Shown here: in pieces, positions 1 to 11,500 of the stretch | How the letters are laid out: each line of letters opens with the position of its first letter | How positions within the stretch are numbered: position 1 is the stretch's first letter | Assembly (NCBI GenBank): GCA_902778895.1 | Contig: CACYZF010000015.1 | Span: forward strand, 1-62,076 | DNA: 62,076 nucleotides | From: an uncultured bacterium | GTDB lineage: Bacteria; Verrucomicrobiota; Lentisphaeria; Victivallales; UBA1829 | Reading direction: 5' to 3' | Program-made: the position numbers and the translations under genes | Notes under the pieces: model-generated | Databases searched by the model: none | The model's input: only the letters and a program-made list of their open reading frames with translations | What the model was told of the DNA's origin: nothing

Positions 1-2506
1 CTCCAATATTTACGGTCCCTCCATTGTGAGTCGCATTTGCCTTGCCTCCGCTCATCACAGTCATCACGCCGCCTCCGTTTACACGGGTCTCCTCGGCAAT
101 GCCGTTGGAGACGACGAACATGTGTTCGTAATCGTTCACGGGGACAATGAGTTCATAGGAGGACTGGAGGGAATCATCGACGAGCTGTCCGTTCTTGTAG
201 AGCAGGATGCCCGCGCCCTCTGGGATATTGGAACCGATCGTCAGGCACAGTTCATTCGCGGCATTGAGAGAGAGGACATAATCTGCGACCTCCCAGGAAA
301 TGCGCGGCTGCGCGAGAGACAGTTGTCCGTAGACGGTCCCGGATTCGTTCCTGACCGTGATCGTACCGGCATAGTCGGCGGCATTCGCGCCGATGGTGTA
401 GACACCGTAGGACTGCGCGGAATTGACGATCAGATCCATGTTCGAAACGCTCAGACCCGCCATGTTGCTGAACATCGTCCCGTCGTTCGTACTGCGGCCC
501 GTGAAGTCCATGGTGATGGATGCTTCGCCGACTTCGACGCCGGCAGCCAGGTTCAGGTTCGCTGCATTCCGGATAGAGCCGCGGAGGACCGCACCGTTGC
601 CGAGATCGACCATATCGCCCTTCTTCAGGTACGAGTCTTCCAGTGTGCCGCCGGACGCGACGAACAGGCCGGAAACAAGACCCGCGCTCTGTTCCACGCG
701 GGCACGGCCGCCGGAAAGGACGGTCATGCCGCTGATCGTACCGCTTTCGGCGACTCTTGCATAACCGCCGGATTCAACGATCGTGTCAACCGCTTTGCCG
801 CCCCAGCTTACGATGTGCTCGCCGAACACGGTCGTATCACTGGCAACGGCACCATCACTCACATAAAGGCGCGTCTGGGAATTGACGAGCGTGTCGACGG
901 CCGTCTGCCCGGAATACAGGGATGCATCCGTCCACCACCAGTAGTTGGGATTCCGGACGATCTCGCCGCCGGAGATCACGGCGTTGTTGAGTGCTGTAAA
1001 GCTGGCATCCGCGTTCAACGTGATATTGTTCAACTTCGCGCCGGAGGTGAACCGGACATTTCTCGCGTTGGCATTGTTGTAGAACCAGAGGTTGGCCCCG
1101 GAGGAGACGATCACGTCTTCCGCCCAGGCGCCATCGTTGATCGTCAGTGTCGCACCTGCGTTCACTGTAATATCCAGAGCCGTCTGGCTCCGGTAAAGGT
1201 TGGCATTTGCGCCATTCGTCGCAGCAAGCGAGGAGAAGACAAGGTCCTTTTCGATTACGTTGTTCGCCCGCAGCTCGAAATTGTTCATATAAGCGCCCTG
1301 CGCCAGCGTGGCGTTCTGCAAAATGGCACTGTCGTACAGATACAATCTGCCCCCGGATGCCACATTCAGGTCTGTAGCAAAGGCATTGTGGCGAACCGTG
1401 ATCTGGCCATTTGCGGTAACGGAGGCATGGTTGATCTTCGCGTTGTCACATGCATCAAGACTGCCGCCATTGATGACCGTCTCATCAACAAAACTGGAGT
1501 TGTACGCAACCAGATAGCCGCCGTTCTGCACGGACACATTGTCCGCATATCCGCTATCGCAAAGATGCATGCTGCCCGCACTCAGAACGATGTCCTGAGC
1601 CGATCCGGACACGTACAGTTCGACGTTATCGACGACCTGGGCGGACGTGATGACGCCGCCGTCTTCAACCGTAATACGTCTATCCCGAATATAACCGGAC
1701 AGATATGCGCCTTCGATCCGGCCGCCGCTCGAAACCCGGACATTCCCGTTGGATTCCGTCCGCAGGTCGGTAATCTTTCCGCCGCTGTACACGATCGCGC
1801 TGTTGCCGCTTGTCACGGTCAGATCGTTCATTTCATCGCCGCGGCTGACCAGACCGGACTGATTTCCGCCGTAATACACGTTGTATGCACGGGAAAGATT
1901 CGTATACGTTCCGCCCTCGGCAACGGTCACTTCACCGCCCCACGGGTTGAACGCCACTTCCGCCGTGCCGCCGCTCAGAACTTCAAGCACGGCAGCACTG
2001 TTTACGATCGTATCTTCCATCACGCCGCCTTCGTACACGATCGCACGGTTTCCTGACGTGACCGTCATGTTGCTGAAGGAATCGGCTTTCTGCAGGAATC
2101 CGGACGCATCGCCTCCGTAATAGACCATGGCATCACGATCTTTGAACGTGACTTCCGCACCGTCCGACGCGACCACTGTTCCGCTCCAGGGGTTGTATTC
2201 CACAGAAACGACGGCTCCGCTCGAAGCAATCAGCGTCCCGTTTTTATTCACATAGACGTTTTCCGCCTTGCCGTCAGACTCGACCTTCAGCTGGGCGCCG
2301 GACTGGACCTGAAGATCCGTTGCTATGCCGTCCGCATAGATGATCGCGCTGTTTCCGGCTTCAACAGTAAATCCGCTGACAGCATCTGTCTTCAGGATAA
2401 CCCCGGCTTCCTGTCCGCCGTAGTAAATACTTGCATCACGTTCAAGATCCGTCACGGTCGCGCCTTCTTCGGCTATGATCGTGCCGCTCCACGGCGTATA
2501 AAGCAC
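1..2506 (-). CDS. Giant AIDA-like adhesin, third frame segment, runs off the left edge
   Basis: Translation on the minus strand from about 2506 to 1 is uninterrupted and made of the same strand-loop-strand repeats as the next two segments (V-x-S-G-G blocks about 19-20 residues apart). It resumes the protein in a different frame right after the segment ending at 2473. It opens with a YTPWSGTI...DRDA..YYGG cassette, has two more such cassettes, a long repeat stretch, and a non-repetitive linker near 110-620 equivalent to linkers at about 4.5, 9.1 and 13.9 kb. Neither start nor stop lies here: the upstream start would be the ATG at 17008, and the C-terminus is outside the window. The family (AIDA-I type passenger repeats, TIGR04415-like) forms right-handed beta-helical surface adhesins. 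The function as an adhesin is inferred from the fold only. Confidence 0.75.
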   Translation of the reverse strand, partial: MLYTPWSGTIIAEEGATVTDLERDASIYYGGQEAGVILKTDAVSGFTVEAGNSAIIYADGIATDLQVQSGAQLKVESDGKAENVYVNKNGTLIASSGAVVSVEYNPWSGTVVASDGAEVTFKDRDAMVYYGGDASGFLQKADSFSNMTVTSGNRAIVYEGGVMEDTIVNSAAVLEVLSGGTAEVAFNPWGGEVTVAEGGTYTNLSRAYNVYYGGNQSGLVSRGDEMNDLTVTSGNSAIVYSGGKITDLRTESNGNVRVSSGGRIEGAYLSGYIRDRRITVEDGGVITSAQVVDNVELYVSGSAQDIVLSAGSMHLCDSGYADNVSVQNGGYLVAYNSSFVDETVINGGSLDACDNAKINHASVTANGQITVRHNAFATDLNVASGGRLYLYDSAILQNATLAQGAYMNNFELRANNVIEKDLVFSSLAATNGANANLYRSQTALDITVNAGATLTINDGAWAEDVIVSSGANLWFYNNANARNVRFTSGAKLNNITLNADASFTALNNAVISGGEIVRNPNYWWWTDASLYSGQTAVDTLVNSQTRLYVSDGAVASDTTVFGEHIVSWGGKAVDTIVESGGYARVAESGTISGMTVLSGGRARVEQSAGLVSGLFVASGGTLEDSYLKKGDMVDLGNGAVLRGSIRNAANLNLAAGVEVGEASITMDFTGRSTNDGTMFSNMAGLSVSNMDLIVNSAQSYGVYTIGANAADYAGTITVRNESGTVYGQLSLAQPRISWEVADYVLSLNAANELCLTIGSNIPEGAGILLYKNGQLVDDSLQSSYELIVPVNDYEHMFVVSNGIAEETRVNGGGVMTVMSGGKANATHNGGTVNIG

Positions 2507-5500
2507 ATACGCATGCCGCTCGTGATATTCAGCGAACCAAACGAATCCGCTTTGCTGATTACGCCGACGCTGGGACCGCCGTAATACACGTTCGCTTCCC
2601 GGCCGAGATAAGTGACCGTCGAATAGCTGTTCGACGAAATGCTGCCCTGCCACGGATTGAACACGATGCTGGCGCTGCCGTACCAGTTCACTTCAAGACG
2701 TCCGCCGGGATTCACCGTGATGCGTTCGAATGCACCGCGGGAGGTCCAGGCAGATCCGCCGGACTGAACGATAGTCTCGGACGCGATGGAGTTTTCGTAC
2801 ACATAGAGAGCCCCCTTGACCATCGTGTCATTCGCCGTGGCTCCGTTATAAAGGTGAAGTCTGGCATACGAATCGACAACCGTATCGCTGGCCGTCTGAC
2901 CGAAATTCAGACTTGCTTCTGTCCACGACCACCAGTTGCCGACAACAGTGCCGCCGAACACGACAAGGTCTTCCATGGAGATATAGGTCGTATCCTCAGA
3001 GAATCTGATGTTGTTCACATACGCTCCGGACTGGAACGTCACGTCTTCCGCAACGAAGTCGCTCTCTATCTGCAGCATCGCTCCGGAGGAGACGATGAGC
3101 CCCTTCACGTCCGCGCCGTTGCGGATCGTCAGACGGGCGCCGGAGGACACGACAAGGTCGGAAGCGATCTGGCCGTAATAGAGTTCAGCATCGCCATTGG
3201 CGACGATACCGCCGGAAAGCACGAATGTCTGAAGGGAATCGACGCTGATGGACTCTCCCATCATGATGTTGTTGATGCGCGCGCCTGCCTCGAAATCAAT
3301 ATGATTGACCGTGACATTGTTTTCATAATGGAAATTGGCGCCTGCCAGGATCGCCACATTTTCCGCGTTCGCACCGTTTTTGATCGTCAGGTTCGCACCC
3401 GACGAAACAAACAGCTGATTCGCGTTCGCACCGGCATTGATCGACAGGTTCGCACCCGACGAAACGTTGATGAGATCGGCGCTGCCGCCGTTATTGACGT
3501 TCAGAGTTCCTCCATACAATACGGTCAGGTCTGTTCCGCTCTGTCCCTTGTTGATGTCTCCCGAATAACCATTGCCGACCAGGACGGAGGAGAAGACCAT
3601 GCCGTTTTCGACCGTTGTTTGCAGGGCCTCCAGCTTGAACCCGTTCACATATGCGCCGGATTCGATCGTCGTGTTCGTGACAAAAGTCGCATCCTGGAGA
3701 TACACCATTGCTCCACCTCGGATCGTGGCGTTCTGAAGGAAAGCACCGCTGCCGACATATGCATAGCCGTAATTATCCACAACCACGCCGTTCGCGCTCC
3801 CGCTGTTGGAAATATACAGAGATCCGCCGTTGGCGACCGTCGTGCCGTTCGCCGTTCCGCCGGAAGAAATGATCGTCCCGTACCCGCCGATTCCGTTGCC
3901 GACCGTCGTATTGTTCGCGACGCCGCCATTGTAAATATTGAACCAGCCGCTGGCGATCGTGTCGTTGGCGACAGCGCCGCTGTAGAGCTCCAGATGGGCG
4001 TCGTAAGCGACTGTCGTATGATCCGCGACGCCGCCGTTGGAAACAAACAGATAGGCATCATATCCGCTGACTACGGAATAGTCCGCGTATCCGCCGTCGG
4101 AAACAAACATTCTTCCGTAGACGTTGACAGTGGCTCCTTCCACATAGCCTCCACGGGAAACGGTCATGGACCCGTAACCGGTGACGGAGGCATTGTTGAC
4201 GGTCCCGCCTGTGACATAGACTTGTCCACGGCTCAAAACATCGACCGCCTGAGCAAGTCCGCCTTCCGACACAAAAACCCGCCCGTACGATCCCACTGCG
4301 AGCCCGTCGGCGATACCGCCGGAGAAAACGTTCAGCGTGCCGTTCGAGTTGATGCTGATGCCATTGCCCGTTCCATCTTTGCCGAGATTGATCGTGCCGC
4401 TGGAATAGATCGTGGCGGACTCCAGATTGCCGCCGGTAACGTTCACGACGCCGCCCTCAAGCACAATCCAATCCTGATTGCTTCCGGCCTTCACCACATA
4501 CGCATGGTTGAATTCGCCGTTCCCGGTTACTGTCAAGTCGGATATTTCAGGATACGATGCGACGAACGCGCCATCCTTGTAAAGGAATACGCCATCCGTG
4601 TTTCCTGCGATGTTGGAGGAGACAGTAAGACAAAGCGATTCCCGATCATTCACGCTGAGCGCATACGACACCGTATCATAGCTGAACGAGCTTTCCGTCA
4701 GGGAAAGTTCGCCGAACGTCTGGCCGTTTTGACTGCGAACCGTGATCGTGCCGGCAAAGTCCGCCGCATTCCCGCCGAGGACGTACGTCCCGAACATCTG
4801 GTCCAATGCGACTTCCACCGTCCAGGATCTCGGAGCGAAACTCGAAATATCGCTGACCATGATTCCATCTTCCTGGGTGCGGCTCGTCAGAGCAAGCACA
4901 ATATCCGAATCGGCCGCATCGATCGCGCCGTTCACCGTCAAGTTCGCCCCAAGACGAATGGCGCCACGGAGACGCGCGCCGTCTTCCAGTGTGATCGCAC
5001 CGGCGCCGTTCGGAAGCACGCTGTTCGACAACACCGCGCCGCTTCCGATCGTGAGCGTATCGACGATACCGGTCGACGTGATTACAATTGTGCCGCCGTC
5101 CGTTACCATCGTGCGCCGTGCAACACCGCCGTCCTGAACCGTCATTTGTCCGCCGGCAAGGGCAATGTCTTCCAAAACCTGGCCCCCTCGCACATAAACA
5201 TTGTTTCCTGCGGAAACGACAGCGCCCCGGATCGTGCAGGAACTGAAGCTGTCATACACTGCATTGTCCGTAAAGTAGAACCCGTTCATAAACGCGCCGG
5301 ATTCGACCTGAATACCGGATACATAGCAGGAGTTGTCCACATTGACGCGACCGCCGGACTCGATCACGATCCCGGTGGCGCTGCAATACCAGTTCAAGTT
5401 AAAGGAAGCGCCATCTTTGACCGTGATCTGGTCATAAGTACCATAATACCCGTCGTTTCTTGCGTATGCACCGGACGAGAGAACGGTATTCGTCGCCGTG

Positions 5501-8500
5501 CCGTTGCTTACCACAATCCCGCCGAATACGGTCGTATCACTGGCGACCGCGCCGTTGCGGAGATAAAGACTTCCATAGGAGTCAACGAACGTATTGCTGG
5601 CCGTATGACCGGCATACAGCGAAGCATCCTGCATGACGATGCCACCGGAAACAACGATATTGCCGAGGGTTGCGAAGGAAGTATCCGCCGTAAGCGTAAT
5701 GTTGTTGAGTTTCGCGCCGGACTCGAACGTCACATTGTTCACCGTGACATTATTGTAGGCCCACAAGATGGCTCCGGAGGCGACATCGATATCCGTCGCC
5801 GTGCCGCCGCTGGAAACATACATGCTGCCGGAGGAACAGACCGTCACATCGCTTGCGAAACCGCCATAGTAAACATTGAGACCGTTGGTTCCGCCGATAT
5901 CCGTGAAGACCACATGGTTCGCCGTGCCGCCGCTGGAAACATAGATGACGCCGGAGTGGATGACGGCTTCATTTATCAGACCGCCATCATAGACCCAGAA
6001 CCAGCCGCCCTCCATGATCGTGCCGCAAGCCGTTGTCCCGGAGTGCGCCGTCGCATCGTTATAAGGCGTCACGACCACTCCGCTGAACGTGTTGGAGGCA
6101 AAGGTCGCAAACGCATTGCTTCCCAAGTCGATCCGGCCGCCGTTTTCAACAATGTTTGCAGCGGATGCGCCGTTGGAAACATACAGGTAGCCGCCATTGT
6201 TGACGGTCGCGCCGTTCACTGTCCCTCTGGAAGAGACATACATGCCGTTTTCCCATCCGGCACTGTTGATGAGGACATCGTTTGCCGAGCCGCCATAGGA
6301 GACATAGATCCGTCCGTCGAGGTCGACTGTCGCGTTGTTCACCACGCCGCCGCTGGAGACATAGATCCGCCCGTAGGAAGTGACCGTCGCGCTGTTCACC
6401 ACACCGCTGCTCTGAATCGAGATCATCGCGGAGTCTTCCACGGTCGCATCCTTCATCACGCCGCCTTCGTACACGATCGCGCTGTTGGCGTTCGTGACCG
6501 TCATACCGTTCAGTTCATCGCCCTTCTGAATGTAGCCGGGCACAGTCCCGCCGTAATACACGTTCGCATCGCGATCCTTGTATGTCACGTCCGCGCCGTC
6601 ATCCGCGATGACGGTGCCGCTCCAGGGATTGAACTCGACTGTCGCGGCCGCACCGTTCGAAACGATCAGGGTCCCGTCCCTGTTGACATAGACGTGATCC
6701 GCCGTGCCGTCCGATTCGATCACAGCCTGTGCGCCGGACTTGATATGCAGTTCGGAAGCGGAACCGCCCGCATAGACGACCGCGCGGTTCCCGGCTTCGA
6801 CGGTAAAGACATCGACGGAGTCGGTCTTGAAGATCATGCCGTCTTTGTCGCCACCGTAATAGAACTTTGCATCACGGTCGTGCATGGTCACGATCGCCCC
6901 GTCTTCCACCGTGATCGTACCGGTCCACGGGGAGAAGAGGACGTCAGCCGAACCGCCACTCTGAACGGTCAGCACGCCGCCCTGGTTCACATACACGCTG
7001 TTCACCACGCCGCCTTCGTACACGATCGCGCTGTTGCCGCTCGTGATATTCAGCGAATCGAACGAATCCGCCCTGCTGATCAAGCCGGCTTTTCCGCCGC
7101 CGTAGTACACGTTCGCTTCCCGTTCAAGATAGGTGACCGTCGAATAGCTGTACGACGAAATGCTCCCCTGCCACGGATTGAACACGATGCTGGCGCTGCC
7201 GTACCAGTTCACATCAAGTCTTGCGCCGGAATTCACCGTGATGCGATCGAATGCGCCGCGGGAAGTCCAGGCATATCCGCCGGACATCACAACGGTCTCG
7301 GACGCATTCGCGTAGGAAGAGACGTAGATGGACCCGAACACGGTCGTGGAGGAAGCCGTCGCTCCGCCGCTGATGTTGAGCCGGGTCTGGGAATTGACGA
7401 CCGTATTGACCGCGCCCTGTTCGGGATACAGGTTGGCATTACCCTGTGTCACGGTCCCGCCGGTAACGACGAATCCGCTCATCGTATCGTAAGTCGTATC
7501 CGAGGCGAACATGAAACTGTTCACGAATGCGCCGGAAAGCACTGTCACACTGTTGACCGTCGCGCTGTTCGGGACCAGGATTCTGGCGCCGGAGGAAACG
7601 ACAAGACCGTTCACCGACGCGCCGCTGCTGATCGTGAGAGAACCGCCGGACAGGATCGTGATATCGGAAGCAACCTGGCCGTAATAGACCACGGCATCGG
7701 TCGCCGACACCACGCCGCCGAAGATCACAAAGCCGTCCATCGTCTCCGCGGAAATAGCGTTCTGAAGCGTGATATTGTTGATCCTCGCTCCGGCATCCAG
7801 CTCAAGATGGCTCACATGGGCATTCGTTCCATAACGGAAATTGCCGCCGAATGCCACCGACACGCCATCCGCATTCGCCCCGTCGCCGATCTCCAGGGAC
7901 GCATTCGACAAAACCGATATCTGTGCGGTGTTCGCGCCGTTGTTGACGTTCATTCTGGCGCCGGAGGAAATCGTCACATCGCTCGCGCCCGCGCCGTTGT
8001 TGGCGACCAGCACGCCGCCGTACGAGATCGTCACGCCGATGCCGCTCTGACCGTTGTTGAGAGTGACCGACGCGCCGGAAGAAATCCGCATGGAGGAAAG
8101 CGTCATTCCGGATTCGAAGGTCTGCCCCTCCTCCAGCAGGTATCCGTTGACATTCGCGCCGGATTCCACTGTTATGCCGGCGGCGGAGGCCATGTCGTTG
8201 ACATAGATGCGTGCGCCGGTCTTCACCGTCGCATCCTGCATTCCGATCCCGCTTCCGAACGAAGCGTAAGCGCCGCTTTCGATCGTCATTCCGGATACTC
8301 CGGCTCCCCACGATTCCATATACAGGCTGCCGCCGCTGGAAACAAATATGCCCTGCACTTTGCCGTTCAGATTGGCGCTTGCCCGGGAATCGATCAGAAT
8401 GTCGTTGATGGTACCCCCGTTCCCCGCGGACATATACCCTGCAGAGGAAACATGAACGCCGTTGACAGTCCCGTGGACAGAAGCACGGCCCTGAGACTGA

Positions 8501-11500
8501 ATCTGCAGACCATACACCGTGCAGGAGTTGCCCAGGTAGAGGGAACCGCCGCTGCCGATGATCGCGCTGCTGACCGTACCGGAATCCTGAACATCCAGGG
8601 TCCCGCGAATGCAGACCGAGACATTTTCCGCATATCCGCCGCCGCGAACGAACAATTCACTGTAGTCTCCGTTCGTCCTTCCGTCGCTCACGATAATATC
8701 ATATGCGGAACCGGACATAAACAGATCGACGCCGTTGACGACCTGAGCGGAAGAGATGACGCCGCCGTTCCCGATCGTGACCAGCCGGTTGCTGATGCCG
8801 CCGGAAAGATACGCGTCTTTCAGCAGGCCGCCGCTGAAAACCGACACGTATCCGTAGGAATTCGTTTGCAGGCCGGATACGATGCCGCCTTCGGATACAT
8901 ACACCCGTCCGTTCGATTCCACCATGATCCCGCCGACGATGCCGCCGGAACAAACGTTCATCACGCCGGTCGAATCGATCAGGATCCCGCTTCCGGTCCC
9001 GCCCTTGCCGAAATTGACGCTACCGCCGGAATGGACCGCGAAAGACTCCACACTGCCGCCGTTTGTCACGTTCACGAAGCCGCCCTGCTCTACCGACCAT
9101 CCGGAATTGTCGCCTGCGCTCACCACATAGACATGATCGCATGCATATTCCGACCCGATCGTCAGTTCGGACACGTCCGGATACGATGCCGCAAAGGCCG
9201 TATTCTTGTAAAGGAACACGCCGTCGGAACTTCCCGCAATATTCGAGGATATCGTGAAGCAGAGAGCGGACTGTTCGTTCAGAGACAGACTGTATGACAC
9301 CGTGTCATAGCTCAAAGAGCTGTCCGCCAGGGAAAGACTGCCGAACGTCTGGCCGTTTTGACTGCGGACCGTGATCGTACCGGCAAAAGCCGCCGCATTT
9401 CCGCCGAGGATGTACGTCCCGAATTCAGGTTCCAGAGCAAGCTCGATCGTCCAGCTGTTCGGATCAAAGCCCGAAATATCGCTTATCATGATCGTATCTT
9501 CCGGAGACCGTTTCGTCAAATCAAGCACGACGTCCGAATTGCCCGCGTCGATCGCTCCGTTCACCGTCAGGTTCGTCCCCAGACGGATCGCGCCGTACAG
9601 ACGCGCGCCTCCTTCCAGAGTGAGGATGCCGGATCCATACGGCAGAATGCTGTTCGACAACGTTGCGCCGCTCCCGATCGTGATCGTGTCGGCGATACCG
9701 GTCGAACTGACGATGATCGATCCGCCGTTGACCGCAGTCGTACGCCGCGCGACGGCTCCGTCCCGGACCGTCAGCCTGCCCGCATCCACCAGCGTGTCTT
9801 CCAGCACCTGGTTCTGATGCAAATCAATGTAATAACCGGAAGAAACGATGGCGCCCTGGATTGTGCAGGAACTCAGGTTTTCATACGTCGCGTCTTTCGT
9901 GAAATAGAACCCGTTCGCGAACGCGCCCGATTCGACATGAAGCCCGGAGAGATAGGCTTCGTTGCTCATATCGAATCTGCCGCCGGATTCGATCGTCAAA
10001 TCCGTGGCGCTGCCGTACCAGTTCATCTGGAAAGAGCCGCCGGATTTGACTGTGGTCTGCTCAAACCGTCCGGACCAATCGGTATAAACAAATCCGCCGG
10101 ACTCGACGGTCGTCTTGACGGCGGTGCCGTTGTTTGCATAAAGCGCGCCGAACACGGTCGTACCGCTGGCGACGGCACCATCATACACATAGAGGTACGT
10201 CTGGGGATTGACGAGCGTGTCGCTCGCGGTCTGCCCGGAATACAGGGCTGCTTCCGCCCCCCACCAGACGGTATCGTTCCGGACGATCTTGCCGCCGGAA
10301 ATCACTGCATTGTTGAGCTCGGCAAAGCTGATATCCTCATTCAGCGTGATGTTGTTGAACGTCGCGCCGGATGCAAACTGGACATTCCTCGCGTCTGCAT
10401 TGTTGCGGAACCAGAGGTTGGCCCCGGAGGAGACGATCACGTCTTCCGCCGTGGCGCCGTCATTGATCGTCAGAGTCGTGCCGGGATTCACGGTGATCCC
10501 AATGGCCGTCTGGTTCCAGTTAAGCTCGGCACTTGCGCCGTTCGTCACCGCAAGCGAGGAGAAAACAAGGTCGCCGTTGATCACCTGGGTCGTCGGAAGC
10601 TCGAAGCCGTTTACAAACACGCCCTGCTGGAGTGTCGCATTCTGCAGGACGACATTGTCGTACAGATACAGTCTGCCCCCTGCCTCCACGTTCAGATCGA
10701 CGACGGAAGCATTGTTGTGGAGCTCCATCTGGCCGTCGGCGTGGACCGTGACATTGCTCATGACATCGTATCCGTCGGCATAGAAATATCCTCCGGAGAG
10801 GACGGACGCGCCGTTGACTTTGGCTGCCTCAAACACTTCGAGCCGTCCATTGCTGCCGATCGTAATGTTCTCAGCATAGCCTGAGCCGGCCATGACCAGG
10901 ATGCTCCGGAACCAGTCCGCCTGCCCGTCGTTCACGGCAATATCGTACGCCGAACCGGCGACATAGAGCTGAATGGAGTCGACGACTTGCGCCGAAGAGA
11001 TCACGCCGCCATATTCGAGGAATACCGTCCGGTCGCCGATCCCGCCGGAAAGATAGGCGTTCTCCACGGCGCCGCCGCTCGAAACGTACACATAACCATA
11101 AGAATCCGTCCGCAGGTCGGTGAGCTTTCCGCCGCTGTACACGATTGCGCTGTTGCCGCTCGTCACGGTCAGACCATTCAGTTCGTTGCCGCGGCTGATC
11201 ACGCCGGACTGATATCCGCCGTAATACACGTTGTCCTTGCGGTCCATGCGGCTTACGGATCCGCCTTCGGCGACGTTGATGACGCCGTCCCACGGATTAT
11301 ATGCGACATTCGCAGAACCGCCGCTCTGGATATTGAGAACAGCTCCGTTGTTCACGATCAAGTCGTCCGCCACGCCGCCTTCAAAGATGATCGCGCTGTT
11401 GCCGGACGCAATCGCCCAAGCACTGACGTTGTCGCCCTTCCGAAGGAAACCGGTTTTTTCTCCGCCGTAGTAAACACTGGCATCCCGGTCAAGATAGGTC

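Noticed and set aside
2854..9297. A plus-strand open frame of more than 2,100 codons opposite the giant adhesin
   Set aside because: It is the mirror of the repeat-coding strand. Its translation has Asp/Arg/His/Ile-rich composition, no domain, no ribosome-binding site, and is split wherever the repeats change. Similar mirror frames at 26-2056, 9358-10884 and 14807-16231 were dropped for the same reason.
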